From: Halomonas stenophila
GTDB lineage: Bacteria; Pseudomonadota; Gammaproteobacteria; Pseudomonadales; Halomonadaceae
Length of the DNA stretch: 64,000 bases
Direction: 5' to 3'
NCBI RefSeq assembly: GCF_014192275.1
Contig: NZ_JACHXR010000005.1
Location: 124,001 to 188,000 of the forward strand
Every line of letters starts with the position of its first letter. The stretch's first letter is position 1. The position numbers were made by a program, and so were the translations under genes. Of this stretch, positions 46,531 to 57,702 are shown piece by piece. Below the pieces are notes generated by a model. It made no database searches, had not been told where the DNA came from, and saw only the letters and a list, made by a program, of their open reading frames with translations.

Positions 46531-47556
46531 ATGGACGCGATGCGCCTGGCCGTCCTCCGCGACCCGCCCGTCGACCACGACGACGTGGGGACCTGGGTGG
46601 AGGCCCTGGGCGAGGCCACCTGGATCGTGCTGTCGGGGGACGACGACCGGCGCTGCCGGGTGATCACCACCCTGCTGCACGGCAACGAGCCCTCCGGGGT
46701 CCTGGCGCTGCACCGCTGGCTGGCGGAGCGCCCCCGGCCGCGAACGCGGCTGGCGGTGCTGGTGGCCAATGTCGAGGCGGCCCTGATACCGCCGCACTTC
46801 ACCCACCGCAGCGTGCCCGGCGGGCGCGACCTCAACCGCTGCTTCCGGCCTCCCCACGAGGGCGCCGGCGGGGCGCTGGCCCGGGCCATCGTCGAGGATC
46901 TCCAGGCCTGGGCCCCGGAGTGCGTCATCGACCTGCACAACACCTCGGGCAATGGTCCCTCCTTCGCCGTCGCCACGCTGCGCGATCCCTGGCTCGAGCG
47001 GCTGGCGGGACAGTTCTGCGAGCGGCTGATCGTCACCGACTTCCGGCTGGGCAGCCTGATGGAGCTGCCGCTGGTGGTGCCGGGGCTCGCCGACTGCCCG
47101 ATGCTCACCCTGGAGTGCGGGGGGGCCCTGCAGCCCGAGGCGCGGACGGTGGCCGGCCGCGTCTATCGCCGCCTGGCCGAGTGGCCGGACCTGACTGACC
47201 TGGTGCCCAACCCCGACCTCGACATCCTGGTGCACCCCCTGCGGGTGGAGCTCCGGCCCGGGGTGAGCATCGCCTATGCCCGCGAGCCCCAGCCCGGGGT
47301 GGACGTGACGCTGTGGGCGCGCATCGACGAGCACAACCGCGGCCTGACGCTGCCGGACTCCTGCCTGGGCTGGCTGGGGGCCGGGGGGCTGGCCGGGCTG
47401 CAGGCGCGTGACGCCCGGGGCCGGGACCGTCTCCCGGAGCTGCTCTGCGAGCGCCAGGGACGACTCCATCCCCGTGGCCCGATGCGCCTGTTCATGGCCA
47501 CCACCAACGTCGAGATCGCCCGCAGCGACTGCCTGTTCTATATCGTGCCGCTGTAA
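46531..47556 (+). CDS. Aspartoacylase / succinylglutamate desuccinylase family zinc hydrolase
   Basis: This 341-residue M14-fold metallohydrolase has zinc ligands in TLLHGNEPSG (His and Glu) and CVIDLHNTSG (His), the substrate motif GGRDLNRCF, and a probable catalytic Glu in MLTLECGGA. Family members cleave N-acyl amino acids such as N-succinylglutamate, N-acetylaspartate or N-acetyl-diaminobutyrate. The start follows the ligase stop directly with GGAGG at the end of that gene. It may hydrolyse the amide made by the ligase, or remove a protecting acyl group. The C-terminal half (about 220-341) is beta-rich as in AstE and ectoine-degradation DoeB relatives. The exact substrate is open. Confidence 0.85.
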   Translation: MDAMRLAVLRDPPVDHDDVGTWVEALGEATWIVLSGDDDRRCRVITTLLHGNEPSGVLALHRWLAERPRPRTRLAVLVANVEAALIPPHFTHRSVPGGRDLNRCFRPPHEGAGGALARAIVEDLQAWAPECVIDLHNTSGNGPSFAVATLRDPWLERLAGQFCERLIVTDFRLGSLMELPLVVPGLADCPMLTLECGGALQPEARTVAGRVYRRLAEWPDLTDLVPNPDLDILVHPLRVELRPGVSIAYAREPQPGVDVTLWARIDEHNRGLTLPDSCLGWLGAGGLAGLQARDARGRDRLPELLCERQGRLHPRGPMRLFMATTNVEIARSDCLFYIVPL

Positions 47557-47645
47557 GCCGCGGCCTGCCGTGGCGTCGCCCGGGGAATGTTGGCCGCGAT
47601 CGCCTGTCCCTGTAGGGTAGGCGAGCGCTCAACCTAGGAGGCGTC

Positions 47646-49136
47646 ATGTTCCCGAGTTTTTCCCTTCGCTATGCCCGGCTGCCGGCGCGGCTGCGGGTCG
47701 ATTGCCTGCCGACGCCCGTGACCGAGCCTCGCCTGGTGGCCTTCAATCGCGAACTGGCCGAGGAGCTCGGCTTCGACGTCGAGGCCTTCGATGCCGAGCG
47801 TGCCGCCGAGGTGTTTGCCGGCAATGCCGTCCCCGAGGGGGCCGAGCCGTTGGCCATGGCCTACGCCGGCCACCAGTTCGGCAACTTCGTGCCCCAGCTC
47901 GGCGACGGCCGGGCGCTGCTGCTGGGCGAGGTGGTCGACCGTCGCGGACGCCTGCGTGACCTGCAGCTCAAGGGCTCGGGCCGCACCCCCTTTTCCCGGG
48001 GCGGCGACGGTCGCGCCCCCCTGGGACCGGTGCTGCGCGAGTACCTGGTCAGCGAGGCCATGCACGCCATGGGCATCCCCACCACCCGGGCGCTGGCCGC
48101 GGTGACCACCGGCGAGCGGGTCTTCCGGCGCATCCCCGAGCCCGGTGCGGTGCTGACCCGGGTCGCCGCCAGCCACCTGCGGGTGGGCACCTTCCAGTAC
48201 TTCGCGGCGCGGCGCGACACCGAGGCCGTGCAACTGCTCGCCGACGAGGCCATCGACCGCCACTATCCAGACCTGCCTGGAGAGCTGGCTGAAGTGGAGG
48301 CGGGCGAGCGCTACCTGGCCCTGCTCGAGGCCGTGGTGGGGCGCCAGGCCGAGCTGGTGGCCCGCTGGATGGGCATCGGCTTCATCCATGGCGTGATGAA
48401 CACCGACAACACCTCGATTTCCGGCGAGACCATCGACTATGGCCCCTGCGCCTTCATGGACGCCTACGACCCGCGGACCGTGTTCAGCTCCATCGACGAG
48501 CGCGGGCGCTATGCCTACCTCAACCAGCCGGTCATCGCCCAGTGGAACCTGGCGCGCTTCGCCGAGACCCTGTTGCCGCTGATCGATGACGACAGCGATC
48601 GCGCCATCGCGCGGGCGACGTCGGTCATCGAGGCCTTCACCGAGCGCTTTGATTCCTGCTGGCAGGCGGTGCTGCGCGCCAAGCTGGGGCTGGCCACGCG
48701 GGAGGAGGGTGACGGCGCCCTTGCCCAGGACCTGCTGGACGCCATGCAGGCGGGCAAGGCCGACTTCACCCTGGCCTTTCGCCGGCTGGCCGATGCCCTC
48801 GACGGCCCGGAGGGCGAGGCCCGCCTGGCCGCGCTGTTCGACGGCCACGAGGCGCTGGCGGCCTGGCTGCCGCGCTGGCGCGAGCGCCTTGCCCGGGAGG
48901 ACGTCGACGAGGCGGAGATCGCCCGTCGCCTGCGTGGCACCAACCCCGCGGTGATCCCGCGCAACCACCGGGTGGAGCAGGCCCTGGCCGCGGCCGCCGA
49001 GGAGGACGACTTCGCGCCCTTCGAGGCGCTGCTGGCGGTGATCACCCGGCCCTTCGAGGAGCCCGCCGGCGAGGTCGACTACACCCGGCCGCCCCACGAC
49101 AGCGAGAAGGTGCTGCGGACCTTCTGCGGCACCTGA
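47646..49136 (+). CDS. selO: Protein adenylyltransferase SelO (YdiU)
   Basis: This 496-residue pseudokinase transfers AMP from ATP to protein hydroxyl groups, linked to redox stress. Family marks are [40 protein letters not shown], then [20 protein letters not shown] with the metal-binding Asn-Asp, and DYGPCAFMD in place of DFG. The C terminus ends CGT, so the cysteine is the third residue from the end, as in bacterial SelO (selenocysteine in animals). Its start has TAGGAGG six bases upstream. It is convergent with the ABC-transporter genes, only nine bases apart at the stops. Confidence 0.95.
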   Translation: MFPSFSLRYARLPARLRVDCLPTPVTEPRLVAFNRELAEELGFDVEAFDAERAAEVFAGNAVPEGAEPLAMAYAGHQFGNFVPQLGDGRALLLGEVVDRRGRLRDLQLKGSGRTPFSRGGDGRAPLGPVLREYLVSEAMHAMGIPTTRALAAVTTGERVFRRIPEPGAVLTRVAASHLRVGTFQYFAARRDTEAVQLLADEAIDRHYPDLPGELAEVEAGERYLALLEAVVGRQAELVARWMGIGFIHGVMNTDNTSISGETIDYGPCAFMDAYDPRTVFSSIDERGRYAYLNQPVIAQWNLARFAETLLPLIDDDSDRAIARATSVIEAFTERFDSCWQAVLRAKLGLATREEGDGALAQDLLDAMQAGKADFTLAFRRLADALDGPEGEARLAALFDGHEALAAWLPRWRERLAREDVDEAEIARRLRGTNPAVIPRNHRVEQALAAAAEEDDFAPFEALLAVITRPFEEPAGEVDYTRPPHDSEKVLRTFCGT

Positions 49137-49145
49137 GGCTCGTCG

Positions 49146-50588
49146 TCATTCGGCCGTGGCCACCGCCGCGAGGCCGGGTTGGGGCATCGACGTGTCTCCA
49201 GCCAGGGCGATGGTACGGTCACAGCTGTGGTGGATCAGCTCGCGGTCGTGGCTGACCAGCAGCAGGGCACAGTCGCGCTCCCGGGCGAGGTCGGTCATCA
49301 GCGGCAGGATCTCGCGCTGGGTGAGCGGGTCCAGCCGCGAGGTGGGCTCGTCGGCGAACAGCAGCACCGGGTCGAGCAGCAGCACCCGCAGCAGCGAGAG
49401 GCGCTGCAGCTCACCGCCCGAGACCTCGCCGGGCCGCCGCGAGAGCAGCGCCGGCGAGAGCCGGAGGCGTTCCAGCAATGGCGGCACCCGGTCGTACGCC
49501 AGGCGGTGGCGCCGGAGCAGGTCGTCCAGCAGGGTGCCCAGCGTCCAGTGCGGGGCGAAGGCCGCCGGCGGGTCCTGATAGAGCTTCTGGAAGCGGTGCG
49601 GCGCGATGCCGGCGGCGCGTTCCACATGCCCCCGGTCCGGCTGTCCCAGGCCGAGCAGCAGGTTGCCCAGGGTGCTCTTGCCGCACCCCGAGGGACCGGT
49701 GATGCCGACCACCTCCCCCGGCGACAGGGCAAGCGACAGCCCCTCGAACAGCGCCCTGCCGCCCAGCGTCTTGCCGAGCCCGTGGGCCCGAAGCACCGGC
49801 TCGCCGAGGGCGCGTGGGGGCGTGTCGCGGGCCGGCCATTCGGCCGGGTCGGCGGCCAGCAGGCGCCGGCCGAAGTCACTGCGCGGCCGGCGCAGCACCT
49901 CGGCGGCGTCTCCCTCCTCCACGCAGCGCCCGTCGCGCAGGATCATCACTCGCCCGCCCAGGCGCCGAGCGACCCGGATGTCATGGGTGATGGTGAGCAG
50001 CATGCCGCCGTCGCGCTGGGCCTCCTGAAGCAGCGAGACCACCTCGTCGCGCCGGTCGGCATCCAGGCCCTTGGTGGGCTCGTCGGCGATCACCAGCCGC
50101 CCGCCCGCCGCGGTGGCGGCGGCGAAGGCGAGGCGTTGCGCCATGCCACCGGAGAGCTCGCCCGGCAGGCGGCGGGCGGCCCGGTCGAGCCCCAGTCGTG
50201 CCAGCGCCCGCCGCGTGCGCTCGCGGGCCGGGTTGGCGTCGTCGCCGGCGACGAAGCGGTAGGTCTCGCGGACCTGCTCGCCGGCGCGCATCAGCGGGTC
50301 CAGGGCGTGCCAGGGCTCCTGGGGCAGCAGCACCAGCTCGCGGCCCCACAGCTTCCGGCGCTCGCCAGGCGGCAGGCCGAGCAGCTCCCGGTCGTCGAAC
50401 CGGACCTCGCCGTGGGCCTCGAGGCCCGCGGGCAGGGTGCCCATGATCGCCTGGGCCAGCAGGCTCTTGCCCGCGCCGGTCTCGCCGAGCAGGGTCAGGT
50501 TCTCGCCGGCCGCCAGGCGGAAGCTGCAGGGGGCGACCAGGCAGTCGTCGCCGGCCCGGACGCCGAGATCGATGGCGTGCAGTGTCAT
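49146..50588 (-). CDS. ABC importer ATPase, two nucleotide-binding domains fused (DppDF-type)
   Basis: This 480-residue protein holds two complete ATPase domains in one chain. The first has Walker A LLGETGAGKSLLAQAI, signature LSGGMAQRLAFAAATAAGG and Walker B VIADEPTKGLD; the second has Walker A ITGPSGCGKSTLGNLL, signature VSGGELQRLSLLRVLLLD and Walker B LLFADEPTSRLD. Such fusions power Dpp/Nik/Opp-type uptake. It overlaps the end of the permease gene by four bases (ATGA) and is the last gene of the four-gene operon. I placed the start at ATG 50588; the frame continues upstream only as a shadow. Confidence 0.93.
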   Translation of the reverse strand: MTLHAIDLGVRAGDDCLVAPCSFRLAAGENLTLLGETGAGKSLLAQAIMGTLPAGLEAHGEVRFDDRELLGLPPGERRKLWGRELVLLPQEPWHALDPLMRAGEQVRETYRFVAGDDANPARERTRRALARLGLDRAARRLPGELSGGMAQRLAFAAATAAGGRLVIADEPTKGLDADRRDEVVSLLQEAQRDGGMLLTITHDIRVARRLGGRVMILRDGRCVEEGDAAEVLRRPRSDFGRRLLAADPAEWPARDTPPRALGEPVLRAHGLGKTLGGRALFEGLSLALSPGEVVGITGPSGCGKSTLGNLLLGLGQPDRGHVERAAGIAPHRFQKLYQDPPAAFAPHWTLGTLLDDLLRRHRLAYDRVPPLLERLRLSPALLSRRPGEVSGGELQRLSLLRVLLLDPVLLFADEPTSRLDPLTQREILPLMTDLARERDCALLLVSHDRELIHHSCDRTIALAGDTSMPQPGLAAVATAE

Positions 50589-51406
50589 TGGGGTTCCCTC
50601 CCGGCCAGCAGTTGGCAACCCAGCACCAGCAGGAAGAGCACGGCGATGGGTTGCAGGATGATCCACGGCGCTTCGCGGTAATAGGGCAGCAGTTCGGTCA
50701 TCATCAGGCCCAGCTCCGCGGTGGGCGGCTCCAGGCCGATACTCACGAAGCCCAGGGCGGCGATCGCCAGGATGGCGTTGGCGGCACCGAAGGCGGCCAG
50801 CGTCGAGACCGCCGGCGCCAGGGCGGGCCACAGGTGGCGTCGCAGCAGGTAGCCGTGGCCGAAGCCCAGCAGCCTTGATGCCTGCAACTGGGGCGAGGCG
50901 GCCAGGCTGCGGGTAGTGGCGCGCACCACGCGGAAGTATTCGACCCACAGCACCAGGGCGATGCCGACGTAGAGCGCCCAGAACTGGCCCGGGGCGATGG
51001 CGGCCAGCAGCAGCACCAGCAGCAGGCCGGGCAGGGCCAGCACGCAGTCGGCGACCAGCCCCAGGGCGCGGTCCGTCCAGCCGCCACGCCAGCCGGCCAG
51101 CACCCCCAGCAGCACGCCGGGCAGGGCGGCGCTGAGCACGCTCACCAGCGCCATGCCAGTGGAGAGGCGGATGGCCGCCGCCATGCGGGCGAGCTGGCTG
51201 CGGCCCAGGTGATCGGTGCCCAGGGGCTCGGCCAGGCTGGGGGCGGCCAGGATGTTCATCAGGTCCTGGCGGGCCGGGTCCAGCGGCATGGCCAGCGGCA
51301 ACAGCCAGGCGACGGCCAGCAGGGCGAGCAGCAGGCCGGCGCCCCAGCGCCGCGCGTGGGGCAGGGCCCGCCAGCGTGAGGGAAGCAGGGAGAGTGTCGC
51401 GATCAT
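50585..51406 (-). CDS. ABC importer permease, DppC/NikC type
   Basis: This 273-residue inner-membrane protein has the DppC pattern: an N-terminal helix, a periplasmic loop with PLGTDHLGRSQLARMAAAIR, and five more helices. The EAA loop is degenerate but visible (RATTRSLAASPQLQASRLLG). It pairs with the DppB-type permease. Both ends overlap the neighbours by four bases (ATGA), giving tight translational coupling. The start at 51406 is fixed by this overlap; a longer frame upstream is a shadow of the other permease. Confidence 0.92.
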   Translation of the reverse strand: MIATLSLLPSRWRALPHARRWGAGLLLALLAVAWLLPLAMPLDPARQDLMNILAAPSLAEPLGTDHLGRSQLARMAAAIRLSTGMALVSVLSAALPGVLLGVLAGWRGGWTDRALGLVADCVLALPGLLLVLLLAAIAPGQFWALYVGIALVLWVEYFRVVRATTRSLAASPQLQASRLLGFGHGYLLRRHLWPALAPAVSTLAAFGAANAILAIAALGFVSIGLEPPTAELGLMMTELLPYYREAPWIILQPIAVLFLLVLGCQLLAGREPQ

Positions 51407-52347
51407 GCCTGGCGCCTCCGGGGATCGATGAGCAGGCAGGTCAGGTCGACCAGGGTGTTGAGGGCCACGAACAGCAGCCCCATGGCGAGCGCGGTGCCCT
51501 GGACCATGGGCACGTCCCGGGCGACCAGGGCGTGCACCAGGGCATGACCGATGCCGGGCCAGGCGAACAGCGATTCCACCACCACCACGCCCTCGATCAG
51601 ATAGACCAGCTGCACGCCGAGATAGGCCACCACGGGCACCCCGGCATTGCGCAGGCCATGCCGTCGGAAGGCGATCCATGACGACAGCCCCTTGGTGCGG
51701 GCGAAGGCATAGAAGGGCGAGCGGGCGACGCCGGCCATGGCGTTGCGCGCCACCCGGGTCGACACGGCGGCGAGCCCCAGGGCCAGCGCCAGCGCCGGCA
51801 GCCAGACATGGGCCGCGCCGCCGTGGCCGGCGGCGGGGAACCAGCCGAGGCCGACCGAGAAGACCATGATCAGCAGCAGGCCGATCACGAAGGAGGGGAG
51901 CGAGCGCAGCAGGACGGCGCCGAGCAGGTTGGCACGGTCGAGCCAGCCGTCCCGGCGCAGCCCGGCGAGCATGCCCAGGGGCGGGCCGATCAGCAGGGCC
52001 AGCAGCACGGCGACGAGCGCCAGGCCCAGGGAGTGGCCGAGCTGATGGCGGACCTCGCTCCATACCGACTCGCCACTGACCAGCGAGTGGCCGAGGTCGA
52101 GGCGCGCCAGGTCGCCCAGCCAGTACAGGTAGTCGCCCAGGGGCGAGCCGCCCAGGGAGAGCTCTCGGGCCACGGCCTCGGCGGCGTCGCGGTCGACGTT
52201 CTCGTAACCGTAGCGGCCCGCGGCGATGCGGTAGGCCATGTCGCCGGGCAGCGCCCGGGTCAGCAGGAAGGTCAGGGTGCCGACGCCCCAGGCCACCAGC
52301 CCCGCCTGCAACAGGCGGCCGAGCAGCAGCGAGGTCAGGCGGTTCAT
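51403..52347 (-). CDS. ABC importer permease, DppB/NikB type
   Basis: This 314-residue inner-membrane protein starts with the family stretch LLGRLLQAGLVAWGVGTLTF followed by LTRALPGD. It has six helices and the EAA loop STRVARNAMAGVARSPFYAF with ARTKGLS. It ends WPGIGHALVHALVARDVPMV, the conserved C-terminal block of DppB proteins. It overlaps the binding-protein gene and the second permease by four bases each. Confidence 0.93.
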   Translation of the reverse strand: MNRLTSLLLGRLLQAGLVAWGVGTLTFLLTRALPGDMAYRIAAGRYGYENVDRDAAEAVARELSLGGSPLGDYLYWLGDLARLDLGHSLVSGESVWSEVRHQLGHSLGLALVAVLLALLIGPPLGMLAGLRRDGWLDRANLLGAVLLRSLPSFVIGLLLIMVFSVGLGWFPAAGHGGAAHVWLPALALALGLAAVSTRVARNAMAGVARSPFYAFARTKGLSSWIAFRRHGLRNAGVPVVAYLGVQLVYLIEGVVVVESLFAWPGIGHALVHALVARDVPMVQGTALAMGLLFVALNTLVDLTCLLIDPRRRQA

Positions 52348-53876
52348 GTCTCGCTCCAGCTCAGCTCGGTGAGGCGGTAGCTGCGCTCGAGGGGGTCGAG
52401 GCTGAAGCCGTCGAGCCTGGCGTTGACTGCGGCGGTCTGCTGGTACCAGGCGACGGGAATCACCGGCAGCGCCGCGTCGAGCAGCTCGGCGGCGGCATGG
52501 GCCTGATCGCGTCGCGCCTCGCCGGGCGGCGTCTCGGTCAGCGACTCGAGAAGCGCGGTCAGCCGCGGGTCGGACCAGTTCATGGCGCCCCAGTCGCCGC
52601 CCTCGGGGCCGAAGTCCTCACGCAGGGTGGCCAGCGGGTCCGGCACCAGGCCGTAGTTGCGCGCCATCAGCCCCATCTCCAGGGAACCGTCGTGATGGCC
52701 GGCCGGGATCTCGCTGGCGTTGCCGACATTGACCGAGACCTCGACGCCCAGCTCGCGCCACTGGTCCTGCAGGGCGGTGGCGATGATCGGCAGCTCCGGG
52801 CGGTCGGCGAAGGTGGTCAGGGTCAGCGCCAGGCGTCGGCCGTCGCGGGTGCGGATGCCGTCATCGCCGAGGGTCCAGCCCTGGTCGTCGAGCAGCGCCC
52901 GGGCGGCCGCGAGATCCCGGGCCGGGGTCGCCGGCTCGTGCCGATGCCAGTCCGCCAGGGCGGGGGGGAAGAGCTGGTTGGCCGCGGCCTCGGGGGTGCG
53001 CATCACGCCCCGGGCGATGCCCTGGCGGTTCACGGCCAGGCTCAGGGCGCGTCGCGTCGAGGTATCCGCCAGGGCCGGATGGGCCGCGTTCAGCTTCACC
53101 GTGACCGTGCGCGGCAGGGGGGTCGTGGCCAGCGTCAGGTTCGGTTGCCGCGCCAGGCGCAGGCGGCTGGCCGGGTCGAGGGTGAAGACGATGTCGGCGT
53201 CGCCGCTCTGGGCCATCAGGGCGCGGGTCTCGCCGCGGGGCGCGGCCAGGTAGCTGGCCTGCTCGATGCTCGCCGGCTCGCCCCAGTAGTCGTCGAAGCG
53301 CTCCACCGTCAGCCGCTGGGGCGTCTGCAGGGAGGTGACGGCATAGGGGCCGGTGCCGATGACGGCGACCGTGTCGCCGTCATCGTCGAAGGCGGCCGGC
53401 GCGAGGACCTGGGTCGAGCTGTGGGCCAGCAGCGCCGGCAGCAGGGCGTAGGGGCGCGAGAGACGCAGGACCACCGCCGGCCCATCGGCCTCGATCGCTT
53501 CGATGGGCGCCTGGGACAGCATGCCGGGGCGGGCGGCGGCGCGCCGCAGGGCCTTCACGGCGGCCTCGGCCGTCAGCGGCGACCCGTCGTGGAAGCGGAC
53601 GCCATCACGCAGCGTGAAGCGCCAGCGCCGGCCGTCCGCCGAGGTGTCCCAGCGTTCCGCAAGGCCGGGCACCAGCCGGCCCTCGTGGTCGGTGTCGACC
53701 AGGGTCTCGGCGACCTGCATGCGCAGGAAGACGTGCCCGGCGCGGGAAGGATCGAGGCTGTTGATCTCCCAGGGGGCGACGACATCGAGGCGGTCGTCGG
53801 CGGCGGCCGCCTGGAGGGAGGGCGCGGCGATCAGGCCGACCGTCAGGGCGGTGGCACGCAACCATCGGACGAACAT
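52344..53876 (-). CDS. ABC importer substrate-binding protein, DppA/NikA family
   Basis: This 510-residue periplasmic protein begins with a signal peptide (MFVRWLRATALTVGLIAAPS, cleavage after LQAAAA). The SBP family 5 pattern is VAPWEINSLDPSRAGHVFLR, LAERWDTSADGRRWRFTLRD and GVRFHDGSPLTAEAAVKALR. It binds a peptide, nickel or a metallophore-type complex; the sequence alone does not decide. I chose ATG 53876 because the signal peptide starts there. The promoter region upstream is AT-rich and holds two palindromes that resemble zinc-regulator (Zur) boxes, which argues for a zinc-linked substrate. Confidence 0.92.
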   Translation of the reverse strand: MFVRWLRATALTVGLIAAPSLQAAAADDRLDVVAPWEINSLDPSRAGHVFLRMQVAETLVDTDHEGRLVPGLAERWDTSADGRRWRFTLRDGVRFHDGSPLTAEAAVKALRRAAARPGMLSQAPIEAIEADGPAVVLRLSRPYALLPALLAHSSTQVLAPAAFDDDGDTVAVIGTGPYAVTSLQTPQRLTVERFDDYWGEPASIEQASYLAAPRGETRALMAQSGDADIVFTLDPASRLRLARQPNLTLATTPLPRTVTVKLNAAHPALADTSTRRALSLAVNRQGIARGVMRTPEAAANQLFPPALADWHRHEPATPARDLAAARALLDDQGWTLGDDGIRTRDGRRLALTLTTFADRPELPIIATALQDQWRELGVEVSVNVGNASEIPAGHHDGSLEMGLMARNYGLVPDPLATLREDFGPEGGDWGAMNWSDPRLTALLESLTETPPGEARRDQAHAAAELLDAALPVIPVAWYQQTAAVNARLDGFSLDPLERSYRLTELSWSET

Positions 53877-53895
53877 GGTACGGAATCCTTGGAAA

Positions 53896-53908
53896 GTTAT
53901 GAGATAAC
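53896..53908. promoter_or_regulatory. Zur-box-like palindrome 1
   Basis: GTTATGAGATAAC is a 5-3-5 perfect inverted repeat and matches the core of the gammaproteobacterial Zur box (GTTATANTATAAC) at all ten arm bases. It lies 19 bases outside the start of the substrate-binding protein gene. Identity of the regulator is inferred from the pattern only. Confidence 0.5.
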
Positions 53909-53933
53909 ATATCGAGCGGCGCACTTTATAAAC

Positions 53934-53946
53934 GATATAACATAAC
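53934..53946. promoter_or_regulatory. Zur-box-like palindrome 2
   Basis: GATATAACATAAC (GTTATGTTATATC on the other strand) matches the same consensus at 10 of 12 defined positions. It lies 25 bases upstream of the first box with the likely promoter AT-rich stretch (TTTATAAACG) between them. Two boxes around a promoter would give tight zinc repression. Confidence 0.42.
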
Positions 53947-54007
53947 AATTCCAGCCTCGAGTGGACCGCGCACCAAGCGGCGCGCTCTCGAGTGAGGGCC
54001 ACAAGCA

Positions 54008-54034
54008 AGACGCCCGGGACAATCCCGGGCGTCT
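54008..54034 (-). terminator. Likely katG terminator
   Basis: A 12-base perfect stem (AGACGCCCGGGA and its complement) with a three-base loop lies 49 bases after the katG stop. On the minus strand it is followed by TGCTTGT, a weak T-rich stretch. The stem is strong enough for termination. Confidence 0.65.
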
Positions 54035-54083
54035 CGCTTACCTCCTCGGTATGGTCGGGCGTTGCGCCCGGCCGAAGCCGTCG

Positions 54084-56381
<2,298 letters not shown>

Positions 56382-56573
56382 TCAGTGATAGGGGACGTCA
56401 CTCATCCCTCTCCCCCAAGCTTAGCGCCGGGCCCCACCGCTTCCATTTTTCTTTGTCGAAGGCCCCGATAGCCAATCTTTATCATCAATCCTGCATACAT
56501 CAGGCGTCGCTGTTCGTAGGCGGAAGAGCGGCATGGTCGGGAACGGGCCTCGGTCGAGAAGGCGGGCCGTCGG

Positions 56574-57527
56574 TCAGGCCCGGGGGCCGGCCTCGGGGAT
56601 CACCAACTGGCGTGACTCGCCCATCAGGAAGTCGCGATTGGCCTCCAGTGCCTCGCGCAGGAAATCCCACAGCAGCCGCACCCGGGCCAGGCGTCGCTGC
56701 TCCTGGCGGGCGGTGATCCAGAACTGGCGCACCACCTCCACCTCGTCGTCGAGGACCGCCGCCAGCGTCTCGCTGGTTTCCGCCATGAAGCAGGGCAGCA
56801 CCGCCAGGCCAGTGCCGGCGAGGGCGGCGGCATGCTGGGTGGTCACGCTGGTGCTGCGCATGGCGAAGTGCGGGCCGGGCTGGCCCACGATCGCGGGGTC
56901 CAGCAGCGGGTCCAGGTAGCTGAGCTGCTCGCTGAAGATCAGGTCGTCCACATAGCCGATCAGCCGATGCCGGCCGAGCTCGGCGAGCCGGCGCGGCGTG
57001 CCGTGCCGGTCCAGGTAGTCGCGGCTGGCGTAGAGGCGCAGCCGGTAGTCGCAGAGCCGCGAGATCACCAGGCCCGGGCTGACCGGGCGCTCGACGGTGA
57101 TGGCGAGATCCGCCTCGTGACGGCTCAGGTTGACCACCCGGGGCAGGGCCAGCAGGTCCAGGGTGACGCCGGGATGGCGGGCGCAGAAGGCGGAGAGCAG
57201 CGGCGCGATGACCCAGGTGCCGAAGCCCTCGGTGACCCCCAGGCGGATCTGGCCACCGATCTGGTGGTCCTGGTCGGCGAGGCTCTCGCCGGCCTCGTAG
57301 GCATGGCGGGCCATCTCTTCGGCGTGGGCGAGCAGCTGCTGGCCGGCCTCGGTGAGCTGGTAGCCGTGGGTGCTGCGCTCGAAGAGCTGCGTATTCAGTG
57401 CCTGCTCGAAGCGCCGGGTGCGCCGCGACAGGGTGGAATGGTCGACTCCCAGCCGTCGGGCGGCGTCGGTGAGGCGCTCGCTGCGGGCCACCTCGAGGAA
57501 GATCTGGATATCCTGCCAGTCGAGCAT
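56574..57527 (-). CDS. LysR-family regulator divergent from mmsA
   Basis: This 317-residue regulator has a normal LysR helix-turn-helix (IFLEVARSERLTDAARRLGV, then DHSTLSRRTRRFEQALNTQL) and effector domain. The C terminus reads ARVRLLWDFLREALEANRDF. I chose ATG 57527 because the family starts with MLDWQDIQIFLEVAR; the frame opens 41 codons earlier. It is divergent from mmsA, 175 bases apart, so regulation of methylmalonate-semialdehyde dehydrogenase is likely (MmsR of Pseudomonas is AraC-type, so the regulator family differs). Confidence 0.92.
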   Translation of the reverse strand: MLDWQDIQIFLEVARSERLTDAARRLGVDHSTLSRRTRRFEQALNTQLFERSTHGYQLTEAGQQLLAHAEEMARHAYEAGESLADQDHQIGGQIRLGVTEGFGTWVIAPLLSAFCARHPGVTLDLLALPRVVNLSRHEADLAITVERPVSPGLVISRLCDYRLRLYASRDYLDRHGTPRRLAELGRHRLIGYVDDLIFSEQLSYLDPLLDPAIVGQPGPHFAMRSTSVTTQHAAALAGTGLAVLPCFMAETSETLAAVLDDEVEVVRQFWITARQEQRRLARVRLLWDFLREALEANRDFLMGESRQLVIPEAGPRA

Positions 57528-57702
57528 GGTGGGCCCTCGTCGTCGCATCGGATGTGTACTCACGCACAAACAATGTGCCCTGGTGCCCGTTGTCGTGTCA
57601 TCCACCGTCTGGATAGACTCGAAAGCATCAGGCTTCGTGCCGGTATGCACATAAAGTCGAACACGGCCATCCTACAATCACAACCTCTTCAGGAGCATGC
57701 CC

